39,704 nt of DNA, from NCBI GenBank assembly GCA_009746045.1, contig RPFO01001573.1, positions 1-39,704 of the forward strand. The letters run 5' to 3'. Under the pieces are notes generated by a model that worked only from the letters and a program-made list of their open reading frames with translations, made no database searches and was not told where the DNA came from. Shown piece by piece: positions 10,915 through 19,799 of the stretch. The position numbers and the translations under genes are program-made. Each line of letters starts with the position of its first letter. Position 1 is the first letter of the stretch. Source of the stretch: Mesostigma viride (Eukaryota; Streptophyta; Mesostigmatophyceae; Mesostigmatales; Mesostigmataceae).

Positions 10915-11964
10915 ATGACCGACACGATCACGGTGCGCGTCACGTTCTCTCGCGACGTATTGGGCGTCTTGCCCCAGCTGTTTCAAGCCACGTTCACGGA
11001 CGAGGTGACCGCCGAGAACATCCCGCTGACTGTGCAGTCCGCCGTGCCCGTCACGGCCAGCGTCTACGACCTGTTCATGGCCAGGGGCGCGATCCCCGCC
11101 ACGGTGAAGGAGGGCATGATCAAGCTTTTCCTCCCGGCCGGCTCTCTGACGACGGTGGGGGAGGACAACACGAACGCGGACACCCAGTGGAACCTGCGGT
11201 TCACGCAGCCGACGCCGTACTACCCGACCATCACCATATCCAGGCGGGAGCCGGACACCGCCTGGGACATGCTTCTGAAGGTGGACGTGAGCTTCCCGCG
11301 CGACGTGACGGGGTTCACTGCGGACGCCATAAAGTTCCGGGTGGCGGACCCCGACCCCACAAAGCAGTGGGACTACGACTACCAGGCGCTCATGGATGGC
11401 CTGTTTGCTTCAAAGGGCGCCTTTACGGCTTTGGATGCCAGGAATTATCGTTTGGAATTCAATTACAGCCCGGCACGCCTGATGGTGCCTGTGGGGCAGT
11501 TGAACGTCTACATCGAGGAGGGTGCGGCCCTGGATGCCAACGAGAGACCATCGGCCGCCCACAACAACACGCTATCCTACACTTTCCAGGAGCCTTTGCA
11601 GATGTACTTGTCCTTTCAGGACTCTAACGGCGCGCCCGTCGATCCCGTGGGCAACGGCCTCAAGAACGTCTTCAAGATGGTGGTCACGTGGACCCGCTCG
11701 GTCGCCGGCTTCCAGGATAGCGGGTTCGTGGCCAAGTTCCTGAGACTGGGAGAGGCGCCCGCGAGCGTCCCCGTGACGGGCATCTCGCCGGTGGACGGGA
11801 GCGGCACCACGTACACCCTCACGCTGGACAAGACGGCGGTCGCGGGCACAAACAGCGGGTTCATAGGGCTGGAGGTGCCTGCTGGCACCGTGGCGGGCGA
11901 GAACGACCCCGCAGACCTGAACCCCTATCGCATCAGGTGGTACGGTTTCTCTTACTCGGCTTAA
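10915..11964 (+). CDS. Short fibre paralogue with three Ig-like domains
   Basis: 349 residues, a clear paralogue of the Ig-like backbone of the preceding protein. Both start with TITVRVTFSRDV/TLTIRVTLSRDV, both have FPRDVTGF near residue 125, and both share an EEGAAxDAN motif and a PxGNGL motif in the third domain. It lacks the lectin modules, so it may represent the ancestral form or a short cap or spacer subunit. It starts 41 bases after the previous stop, with an A7 tract about 33 bases before the ATG, so it probably has its own promoter. Its stop lies only 4 bases from the stop of the convergent gene at 11969. Confidence 0.65.
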   Translation: MTDTITVRVTFSRDVLGVLPQLFQATFTDEVTAENIPLTVQSAVPVTASVYDLFMARGAIPATVKEGMIKLFLPAGSLTTVGEDNTNADTQWNLRFTQPTPYYPTITISRREPDTAWDMLLKVDVSFPRDVTGFTADAIKFRVADPDPTKQWDYDYQALMDGLFASKGAFTALDARNYRLEFNYSPARLMVPVGQLNVYIEEGAALDANERPSAAHNNTLSYTFQEPLQMYLSFQDSNGAPVDPVGNGLKNVFKMVVTWTRSVAGFQDSGFVAKFLRLGEAPASVPVTGISPVDGSGTTYTLTLDKTAVAGTNSGFIGLEVPAGTVAGENDPADLNPYRIRWYGFSYSA

Positions 11965-11968
11965 CTGG

Positions 11969-12856
11969 TCACAACGCGAGGGCCGGGTATACGCGGTGTA
12001 GGCTCAGGGCGGTCAGCACGTACTGCAGCACGCGCCTCTTCCCCTCCTGCCATTCCCCGCACGCGCGGATGGCAGCCTCCACCTTCTGCCTGTGGTCGTC
12101 GAGCATGACCGAGGCCGCGTGGTGGTCGAGTATGACCAGGTGGGCGAAGTACACGTGCCATTGCGGAAGGTAGTCCATGTTGACAATGTTGATGATGTCG
12201 GGCGACACGACCTCCCCGTCCTCCCCCCCGATTTCCACCATCATCTCGACGACGTCGGTGGCGATCCGCTCGAGGCCGCACACGAGCGACTCGTGCTCCC
12301 TCATCGCCTTGACGAGCTCTGGGTGCTGCATGAGGTGCAGCGTGGAATGCCTCTGGTATCCCAGGTCGCGCACTTGCTTGTCCAGCCTCCACAGGTCCGC
12401 GGGGTGGAAGGGGATGCGGGTGACCGGGTCCTCGAACTTGCCGGAGGAGTTGATGTAGTCCACGAGGCTGAGGGCGTCGAACCCGACGACCTGGCGGTTG
12501 GGCCGCACGAACTTGAATACCCTCTCCTTGGGGGGCAGGGGCTCCATGAGGATGGGGTCCTCTCTGTTGTGGGGGATGAGGGCCAGGCGCCGGGCTATAC
12601 ACTTGCGCGCCCTCCACTTCCTGAGAACGGTGCGCCTGACCCACCGCTGGATCCGCATGGCGCACTGATTGGCGTAGACGGAGCACTCGAGCTGGCGCTT
12701 GGTGAGGTTCCGCAGGGGCACGATCCCTTGCATGATGGCTATCTTTCGGAGCTTGGCGATCGTTAGTCCGCCGTAGTACCTTTTGGGTATGACCCCCGAG
12801 GACGCCACTCCCAGACGCAGGGCGGGAACGCCGACCGCGGGCCTGAAGTCCTTCAT
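11969..12856 (-). CDS. SAP/LEM-like plus U-box-like giant-virus protein
   Basis: 295 residues. Residues about 30-62 (GGLTIAKLRKIAIMQGI then LTKRQLE) resemble a SAP/Rho-N-type two-helix nucleic-acid-binding unit. Residues 68-90 are a basic IQ-like helix (RIQRWVRRTVLRKWRARK). Residues about 97-155 (REDPILMEPLPP, then GFDALSLVDYINSSGKFEDPVTRIPF) follow the pattern of U-box-like domains common in giant-virus proteins. The C-terminal 140 residues are helical and unassigned. A role in ubiquitin transfer or DNA-associated regulation is inferred only. The ATG at 12856 faces a 130-base divergent spacer with an A7 tract at 12899-12905. Confidence 0.6.
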   Translation of the reverse strand: MKDFRPAVGVPALRLGVASSGVIPKRYYGGLTIAKLRKIAIMQGIVPLRNLTKRQLECSVYANQCAMRIQRWVRRTVLRKWRARKCIARRLALIPHNREDPILMEPLPPKERVFKFVRPNRQVVGFDALSLVDYINSSGKFEDPVTRIPFHPADLWRLDKQVRDLGYQRHSTLHLMQHPELVKAMREHESLVCGLERIATDVVEMMVEIGGEDGEVVSPDIINIVNMDYLPQWHVYFAHLVILDHHAASVMLDDHRQKVEAAIRACGEWQEGKRRVLQYVLTALSLHRVYPALAL

Positions 12857-12986
12857 GGTTGGTTCTAGTAGTAGGGTGGGATTACACCTGGGGGTGAGTT
12901 TTTTTCGACCCGTCTCTGAACGCGCTCGGGGTGCGGAATGTCTGTCAAGACTTTAATAATCTGGGTTGTTATTATGATGATAATCT
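12857..12986. promoter_or_regulatory. Divergent promoter region
   Basis: This 130-base spacer lies between the U-box-like gene (minus) and the interrupted F-box-like gene (plus). The minus side carries an A7 tract about 43 bases before its ATG. The plus side carries an AT-rich stretch (about 12950-12985) directly before the ATG at 12987. Confidence 0.35.
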
Positions 12987-13836
12987 ATGGGTGCAAACAC
13001 GAAAAAGAGGCTCTCCGCAGAAAAAAGGAAGGTGGTCAAAAGACACAGAGTGGCCATGAAAACAGAGAGCGAAGGCGTGGATATAGAGGCACTTAACGAA
13101 AGGATGCAAACCCTCGGTGTGGGCACGGATGAAGGGGAGGCGTCACTGACGTCCTTGCCGGGCGGGTTGCAGAGAAGGATCCTTGGCGAGTACATCATGA
13201 AAAGGAATCCGTCTAAGGCAGAACTGAAGCAATTGTCGCTAATGAGCAGAGATTCTGCGGGGGCGGTAGTGGACGCCGCCCCGCGTCAGGCCGATGCGAG
13301 GTTCGAACGAGCGCTGAGAGAGGAGAGGGTTGCTCAAAACAGGGCGGACGCCGCCGAAATGACCGGTATTTATGTCGATCCACACGATTTTGAAGCCGCC
13401 ACAACCCTCGTGCGTCAAAGCGCAAGGGCGTACAACCAAGCCCTCCACAAAACGTGGGACGCAAAACGCGATATAGCCAAACGGCACGCCTATGCTAACC
13501 GCGTCAGTCGTGTGCTCGGTGAACCTCCCCCGAATCCAGGCAACCACCATCTCACCCGCCCCGACGTTACTTTGTCCCTTTTCCTGGGCGAACAAGGGGA
13601 GGACCCGTTACACCCGCCGCTGTCGAACACGGGCGACCGCGCTTTACGATGGCACGAGCTAAGAAAGCGACGGGATGATGCCGACGAAAAGCGTCACAGG
13701 GCTGAACTATCCGCAATGATCCCCGCCGAGGTGGAGGCTCGGGACAACAGCAGAGAGCCCGCGCATCGTTTTCGACCACCTCGCGGCGACGTTCAGCGGG
13801 TATGGGATCGAGGGGGATATCTTAGCAGAGGGGTAG
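12987..13836 (+). pseudogene. F-box-like viral gene, 5' part, interrupted by the 9.4 kb element
   Basis: The frame encodes about 283 residues of viral sequence before the terminal repeat of the inserted element. It then runs on to 13916 through element sequence, giving a hydrophobic tail unlike the rest. The N-terminus is basic (residues 1-22). Residues 53-90 read as F-box-like (LTSLPGGLQRRILGEYI then LKQLSLMSRD). The middle is helical and charged. The 3' part is at 23245-23495. The base string GGGGTAG occurs at both edges (13830-13836 and 23241-23247) in the same codon phase, so removing the insertion leaves one open gene of about 365 codons. No function is known beyond the F-box resemblance. 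Confidence 0.7.
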
Positions 13837-13852
13837 CCCCAGGCACACCTGG

Positions 13853-13878
13853 ATTTGTACTACAGCACAAGTACAAAT
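13853..13878. repeat. Hairpin just inside the left terminal repeat
   Basis: ATTTGTACT and AGTACAAAT form a perfect 9-base stem around an 8-base loop. The right end carries similar GTACAATTTG and TGTAGTACAAT strings but no equally perfect hairpin. It may be part of a transposase-binding end or chance within an AT-rich terminus. Confidence 0.4.
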
Positions 13879-13956
13879 TGATTTTTTTCAACTTTGTTAT
13901 TTTGTACCTCTCTTAGGTCCAAAGGTAGGAGGTAAGTGTCTCATCATGTTTTGACA

Positions 13957-14302
13957 CCGTTGCACCGTTGCACCGTTGCACCGTTGCACCGTTGCACCAT
14001 AAAACTACCATTTTATGATTTTGTATGGTGTCATGAGGTAACATAACGTCCAATACTAATGTTATAATGTCCACAAGCACTGCCTAAAGTGGGGTGCCAC
14101 TGTGCCACCGTTGCACCGTTGCACCGTTGCACCGTTGCACCATAAAACTACCATTTTATGATTTTGTATGGTGTCACGAGGTAACATAACGTCCAATACT
14201 AATGTTATATTGCCCACAAGCACTGCCCAACGTGGGATGCCACTGTGCCACCGTGCCACCGTGCCACCGTGCCACCGTGCCACCGTGCCACCGTGCCATG
14301 TC
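13957..14302. repeat. Subterminal minisatellite, left side (GCACCGTTGC-type decamer)
   Basis: Runs of the decamer GCACCGTTGC alternate with a unique stretch beginning CATAAAACTACC, which occurs twice about 143 bases apart. The second part drifts to a 9-base GCCACCGTG form. The same decamer occurs in the opposite orientation near the right end (22380-23125) and on both arms of the fold-back at 19297-19799. Confidence 0.8.
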
Positions 14303-14439
14303 TTGACACACACATTAATCCGAAAACCCATTTTCTTCCCCTGGAAATTATTTGGAGAAGGAATAATGGTCAGTTTGACCTCAAATTTGGCACCAAGGTT
14401 CCTTATCAGATATCTTATGATGCCATGTGGTCAAAAAAA

Positions 14440-14957
14440 ATTTTGGGAGTCGGCAGCATGGTAACATGGTGACATTTGCTAGCAAAGAATACCGTATTTT
14501 CAGCACTTTCTGGCATGTACGCATATATAAAGACTCCAAATGAACTCAGTTGGGCCTGGGACTTTGCACATGTTCTAAACACATCCCATGCAGCATGCCC
14601 ACAAAGTTGCAGGCTGGTTGGATGACAAATAGGTGACAAATGCTAGCATAAATACCCCCAAAATGCAGTTTTTCATGGTTTTTCAAGGGTTTTATCACAC
14701 ATATGCATACATAATGACTCCAAATGAACTCAGTTGGGCCTGGGACTTTGCACATGTTCTAAACACATCCCATGCAGCATGCCCACAAAGTTGCAGGCTG
14801 GTTGGATGACAAATAGGTGACTGATGGTAGCATAAATACCCCCAAAATGCAGTTTTTCATGGTTTTTCAAGGGTTTTATCACACATATGCATACATAATG
14901 ACTCCAAATGAACTCAGTTGGGCCTGGGACTTTGCACATGCTCTAAACACATCCCAT
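14440..14957. repeat. 184-bp satellite array, left segment
   Basis: Tandem units of about 184 bases share the string AACACATCCCATGCAGC, GGTTGGATGACAAATAGG and GTTTTATCACACATATG. Clear units start near 14573, 14757 and 14941; a more diverged one precedes them from about 14440. The array is interrupted at 14957 by a LINE and resumes at 16566. No gene is seen in it. Confidence 0.85.
14946..14957. repeat. Target-site duplication of the LINE (left copy)
   Basis: AACACATCCCAT here matches 16566-16577 on the other side of the LINE. The string belongs to the satellite unit, so the LINE landed inside the array. Confidence 0.75.
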
Positions 14958-14976
14958 TAATTAATTAATTAATAGA

Positions 14977-14995
14977 CACGTGACTGCGTCACGTG
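14977..14995 (-). other. 3'-terminal stem-loop of the LINE
   Basis: CACGTGAC and GTCACGTG form a perfect 8-base stem with loop TGC, directly before the ATTA tail. In LINEs with conserved 3' ends such a hairpin is what the reverse transcriptase recognises; that role is inferred here. Confidence 0.55.
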
Positions 14996-15054
14996 AGCAT
15001 AAGTCCTCAGTGCATGGGAGGGGAACATGGGATGGAATGGATGGTATAAGCTAT

Positions 15055-16563
15055 CTAGGTCCTAGTTACAGGGGTGTGGGCACCGCGGCCCGAATCGCTA
15101 TGAATGCCATACTTGGTCACACGCGGAGCCCCCACAGGCTTGGGGGTGGTCTCCTTCATCACTACTTGCCATCTATCCTTGCGCACCATCTGCCTCCATA
15201 TTACAGACAAACCAGGAGGCTGCCCGGGGGTGAGCCCGTCACGTCTAGTGTAGCACATGTCCATGCCGAGTCTATCACGAAAAGTCCACGGGTGGCGGCC
15301 CTGCCGCGCGCGGCCGGGGGCACGCCAGGTGAGGACATATCGCCCAGGCTGGGCGGGCTTGGTGCCAGCTAGTCTATCTGATGTATCTACCTGATCTGTG
15401 CGGGCCAGGTGCCCGGCTAGGCCCAGGCGCCTGTGCCTAATAATGTGGGAAACATAGGGCAAATCAGCGTACAAATCCTCATTACTAATGTGCAAACCAA
15501 AGGGGATGTTAAGGGCCTTGCGCAGCATCTTGGTGACGGCGCCGTCGAGTCGTTGCTCCAGCTCCTGCATCAGTGTCCACGTCTCGGCGCCGTAGGTCAG
15601 GATCGTCAGAATGACGACCTTGAAGAGGTCACGCTTGACGATCCGGGGTAGGGCGGGGTTGCTCCACCAGCGGCGGTGGTCATGGAGGTGCGCCCACGCC
15701 ATGCCGATCCGTGTCGTCATGTCGTCCTCGCAGTCAGGAAGCCAACTGCCGAGCAGCTTGAAGCGGCCTGAAGTAGGGTAGTTGACCTCGGCATCGTCTA
15801 AGAGGCGGAGTGTGGGTGGGGGCCCTGCCATGCCGAGGGCCAGGGCCTCCGTTTTGGGGCTGATTTCTAGACCAACCGCCCGAGCCTCGAGCGCCAGGCA
15901 GTCCAGCCAAAGTTGGGCAGACTCCGGCTTCTCGATGAGCGTGATGTCGTCGGCATAAATGAGGTCAGCTAGTAAATTCTGCTTGTTAGTCGGCCCCCCT
16001 TCCCCAAGCTCGTTCGTGATCGCTAGGCCAGGGGCACGGCCTGCAATGCTAGCAAAGCGAGCACGTGCCTGGCGCATAACATAATCCACTACAATAATAA
16101 ACAGGTACGGCGACAGGACGCAACCCTGCCAGACGCCGGTCTGCAGTGGGCAGGGCGGGGTTATGCCGTGCTGAGTGCGCACCGAAGTGGTGGACCCCTC
16201 ATACAGCGTGCGGATGACGGTAATCAGGGGAGTGGGGACGCGAGCGCGAGCAAGTACAGCCCATAGAGCGTCCCAGAGGACAGAATCAAAAGCCTTGATG
16301 AAGTCGACGAAGATCAGGATGGCGGGAAACTCACCAGGTTGCAGGAGAGCGATTTCCTCGAAGAGGCGACGCGCGACGAAGATGGCCATGACGGTGTTGC
16401 GCCCAGGACGGAAGCCCATTTGACTTTCCCCAAGGTGACAGTCGAGAGCAGAACGAAGGCGGTTGAGGATCATGCGCATGAACAACTTAAGTGCGGCGCT
16501 CTGGATGCAGACTCCTCTGTAGTTGGCGGGGTCGTCAGGGGAACCTTTGTTTTTGTACAGCAT
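15055..16563 (-). CDS. LINE reverse transcriptase, N-terminally truncated
   Basis: 502 codons in one uninterrupted frame. The visible start (LYKNKGSPDDPANYRGV) corresponds to the first block of LINE reverse transcriptases. Then come GFRPGRNT, the first catalytic Asp in FVDFIKAFDSVLW, the QGCVLSPYLF block, and the catalytic YADD (LIYADDITL). The C-terminal part has the TYGAETWTL and RKALNI motifs usual for LINE ORFs. The endonuclease and any ORF1 are missing because the insertion is 5' truncated; the first Met is incidental. It is dead as an autonomous element but undamaged over what remains, so insertion is recent or base calls here are good. Confidence 0.85.
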   Translation of the reverse strand: MLYKNKGSPDDPANYRGVCIQSAALKLFMRMILNRLRSALDCHLGESQMGFRPGRNTVMAIFVARRLFEEIALLQPGEFPAILIFVDFIKAFDSVLWDALWAVLARARVPTPLITVIRTLYEGSTTSVRTQHGITPPCPLQTGVWQGCVLSPYLFIIVVDYVMRQARARFASIAGRAPGLAITNELGEGGPTNKQNLLADLIYADDITLIEKPESAQLWLDCLALEARAVGLEISPKTEALALGMAGPPPTLRLLDDAEVNYPTSGRFKLLGSWLPDCEDDMTTRIGMAWAHLHDHRRWWSNPALPRIVKRDLFKVVILTILTYGAETWTLMQELEQRLDGAVTKMLRKALNIPFGLHISNEDLYADLPYVSHIIRHRRLGLAGHLARTDQVDTSDRLAGTKPAQPGRYVLTWRAPGRARQGRHPWTFRDRLGMDMCYTRRDGLTPGQPPGLSVIWRQMVRKDRWQVVMKETTPKPVGAPRVTKYGIHSDSGRGAHTPVTRT

Positions 16564-16565
16564 CT

Positions 16566-17425
16566 AACACATCCCATGCAGCATGCCTACAAAGTTGCAG
16601 GCTGGTTGGATGACAAATAGGTGACAAATGCTAGCATAAATACCCCAAGAATGCAGTTTTTCATGGTTTTTCAAGGGTTTTATCACACATATGCATACAT
16701 AATGACACCAATAGAGCTCAGTTGGAGCTGGAACTTTGCACATGTTCTAAACACATCCCATGCAGCATGCCCACAAAGTTTCAGGCTGGTTGGATGACTC
16801 ATAGGTGACAAATGCTAGCATAAATACCCCCAAATGCAGTTTTTCATGGTTTTTCAAGGGTTTTATCACACATATGCATACATAATGACTCCAAATGAAC
16901 TCAGTTGGAGCTGGGACTTTGCACATGTTCTAAACACATCCCATGCAGCATGCCCACAAAGTTGCAGGCTGGTTGGATGACAAATAGGTGACAAATGCTA
17001 GCATAAATACCCCAAGAATGCAGTTTTTCTTGGTTTTCCAAGGGTTTTATCACACATATGCATACATAATGACACCAATAGAGCTCAGTTGGAGCTGGAA
17101 CTTTGCACATGTTCTAAACACATCCCATGCAGCATGCCCACAAAGTTGCAGGCTGGTTGGATGACAAAATGGTGACTGATGGTAGCGAACCCCCCCCCAA
17201 ATGCAGTTTTTCTTGGTTTTCCAAGGTTTCCAACACATGGGTGCCTATATCAATGAACTCAGTCAAGCCTAGAAATTTGCACAGCTCATAAAAACATCTA
17301 TGTTAACTGCCCACAAGAAATTCAGACTGTTTGCATGACAAATAGGTGACAGATGCTAGCAAACATAGCACAAAAATGGCAGTTCCTAGTAATTGTTTTT
17401 CGTGGGTTTCATCCCATAGTTGAAT
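16566..17425. repeat. 184-bp satellite array, right segment
   Basis: This continues the array at 14440-14957, with units near 16566, 16749, 16932 and 17116. It becomes more diverged from about 17190 and fades by about 17425. Units differ mainly in GACTCC/GACACC and GGGCCTGG/GGAGCTGG variants, which alternate, suggesting a higher-order two-unit repeat. No gene is seen. Confidence 0.8.
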
Positions 17426-17599
17426 GTCAACCATTCCAGTTTGGGATATATAGTCAGGTTCCCAACAACACATCTAGATGATATATTATGTGATATTGCA
17501 GGAAGGCAGACTTAGGGGCACACGCCCATGATACAACGTCAACATGTACATCAACAACACACACGTAACTTAGCTAATCATCATAATAAAAAGCACACC

Positions 17600-17797
17600 T
17601 TCCCCACCCACCCACCCACCCACCCACCCACCCACCCACCCACCCACCCACCCACCCACCCACCCACCCACCCACCCACCCACCCACCCACCCACCCACC
17701 CACCCACCCACCACCCACCCACCCACCCACCCACCCACCCACCCACCCACCCACCCATATAACCACGCACGCACGCACGCACGCACGCACGGACGGA

Positions 17798-17893
<96 letters not shown>

Positions 17894-17970
17894 CCCACGC
17901 ACGCACGCAGTCATGCCCTCCCTTCCTCCCTTCCTCCCTCCCTCCCTCCCTCCCTCCCTCCCTCCCCACC
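17600..17970. repeat. Three adjacent tetranucleotide microsatellites
   Basis: (CCCA)n covers about 17601-17757 with one interruption near 17710. (ACGC)n covers about 17764-17909 with an ACGG variant patch near 17790. (CCCT)n/(CCTT)n covers about 17915-17968. All six frames across these tracts are open because of the 4-base period, so the long Thr/Pro/His or Gly/Trp/Val frames here are not genes. Confidence 0.9.
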
Positions 17971-19296
17971 ACACCATCCAAGGCTGCCTGCCTCCTGTGT
18001 GTCTTCCAGGTCCAGACCAGCCTGACCTGGTAGTGTCGTCAGCTTGCGAGCGTTCCCACGTGCCTACCTATGTGGCTGGCAACATGCGTAAACCCATTCA
18101 TGCATGCGTGCATGCACGCATGCGACCATATTTGAACATATCTGTCCAGGCCTGCCAAAACATGACCATGCAAAGATACACGCAAACTAGCGTACCAGCG
18201 GCAAGCATGTGTGCAAATATAAACGGCTGTTCGCCTGCCCCTCTGCCTGCACTTCATCCTGCCTGTCAGTATGTCTGCCGACACAGGATGCAGGAGGGAG
18301 GCCGCCTTCCACAGGCTAATCCCACCAAGGAAATGAAATAAAGCGCATGAAAGCAAAGCAACCAACAGCAAGAGGCAAAAGGTTACATAGATGAATGCCA
18401 CATGCAAGACGTATGGACAACATGACAGTCAAGGCGCCATAATACCCTGAGCATCCATAACATTGACGCAGTCAGGTGCGGCAATTTATCAATGCAGGTG
18501 TTTGCGGCCGTCGAATCCACGGCAGCGGTGCCAGACGGAAGGACAGCACACATCCTAGGTCCCGCAAAGAATTTCTTCAGCGGCCACCGACAGCACCGGA
18601 AAATAAAATTCCAGCAAGAAACGCAACAAATAATAACAAACCCTGACTAGACCTCCATTTTCAACCACCCTATCACCCTAAACCAGAACTGCGGCTCACC
18701 AGATGCTCCGGAGGTCAAGCAGTATCCAGTTTTCACTTACGCACGTTTCCGCAGTATTCTCACGGCATTCCCATCGGCAGCTACCTCGGTCCGCCCCAAA
18801 AATGCTGTACGATGGAGCCCATGGATGTATCCCGCATTCGACGCCTTTTTGAAGTGATCGCGTCACGTAGGCAGCTGTAGGCACACGATTCACACGATTC
18901 CGGATAGCCCAGTTTTTCATTCTTTGATCATCGCAATCGGTCGCTATATGCATGACTCCAACCTCAGCGTGGAGCGATGCAGACTGAGAAATGTAGCAAT
19001 TATACACATAAGCACGAGATTTTTTCACAGATTTCTTTCTGAAACGATTGTTTTCGCAGCAAGAATGGGAAATGCCGTCTCCATAGCTCCACGAGCTGAC
19101 GACCTCGCCATCATACTAATGAAGTGAGTTGCATGTACTAATTACTCGCGTCGTTAGTGCTTTCGGATCGGATTTGGTCGGGTACGAATTGTCACTAATC
19201 AGTATCACCAGATTTCTCGGGTAAACCGTACTAATGAACCGAAAATTGTCGCTAATTGAGGTGCCGAAATCACTAAGGAAGTGAGCTGACCCTGTA
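17971..19296. other. Non-coding stretch inside the TIR element
   Basis: Nothing gene-like was found. There is a short ATGC-rich patch at about 18095-18125. Two loosely similar strings, AATGAAGTGAGTTG at about 19118 and AAGGAAGTGAGCTG at about 19275, may mark an old small insertion. Confidence 0.4.
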
Positions 19297-19799
19297 AAGA
19301 CCAAATGGTGGTGGCACGGAGTACAAAATTAATGGTGGTGGCACGCCGCCATTGTTGTTGTTGTTGTTGTGTCCCACGCCGCACACAGGTGGAGTACAAT
19401 TTGGTGGTGGCACGGTGTGCCGGTGCAACGGTGCAACGGTGCAACGGTGCAACGGTGCAACGGTGCAACGGCCAGTGATTGGCCCGTTGCTGATTTTCTG
19501 ATATGCAGCCTAGTAAAAATTGGCCGCAAATCTTGTGCCCACGTGCGACCGGACGAATTTGCGGCCAATTTTTATTAGGCTGCATGTCAGCAAATCAGCA
19601 ACGGGCCAATCACTGGCCGTTGCACCGTTGCACCGTTGCACCGTTGCACCGTTGCACCGTTGCACCGTTGCACCGGCACACCGTGCCACCACCAAATTGT
19701 ACTCCACCGGTGTGCGGCGTGGGACACAACAACAACAACAACAATGGCGGCGTGCCACCACCATTAATTTTATACTCCGTGCCACCACCATTTGGTCTT
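19297..19799. mobile_element. 503-bp fold-back (long inverted repeat) element
   Basis: The left arm 19297-19531 and right arm 19557-19799 are reverse complements over nearly their whole length, with a 25-base spacer. From the outside each arm holds AAGACCAAATGGTGGTGGC, a (TTG)n/(CAA)n stretch, a GTGGCACGGTGTGCCGG segment, the CAACGGTG decamer array, and a GGCCAGTGATTGGCCC segment. No clear target duplication flanks it. It resembles a MITE or fold-back element and would extrude as a very long hairpin. Confidence 0.8.

Larger units (their letters stand above)
14958..16565 (-). mobile_element. 5'-truncated LINE (non-LTR retrotransposon)
   Basis: 1,608 bases flanked by a 12-base duplication. On the minus strand it enters just before the reverse transcriptase domain, runs through the coding region, then a roughly 97-base 3' UTR with a perfect stem-loop (14977-14995), and ends in a short ATTA-repeat tail (about 14958-14974). 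Loss of the 5' part, duplicated target and repeat tail are the normal products of target-primed reverse transcription. Confidence 0.85.

Noticed and set aside
2048-11964. Fibre genes considered as a major capsid protein
   Set aside because: No double-jelly-roll pattern is visible; the motifs are stalk, Ig-like and lectin-like.
13837-13916. Hydrophobic C-terminus of the plus-strand frame from 12987
   Set aside because: It is encoded by the terminal repeat of the inserted element, not by the viral gene.
13957-14302. Regular short repeats considered as a CRISPR array
   Set aside because: Decamers are directly adjacent without spacers of constant length; the context is eukaryotic satellite DNA.
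17600-17760. CCCA tract considered as telomeric sequence
   Set aside because: It is a plain tetranucleotide microsatellite, not a known telomere unit, and is internal.
17570-17981. Long overlapping frames rich in Gly/Trp/Val or Thr/Pro/His
   Set aside because: They are produced by tetranucleotide repeats that keep all frames open; there is no coding signal.
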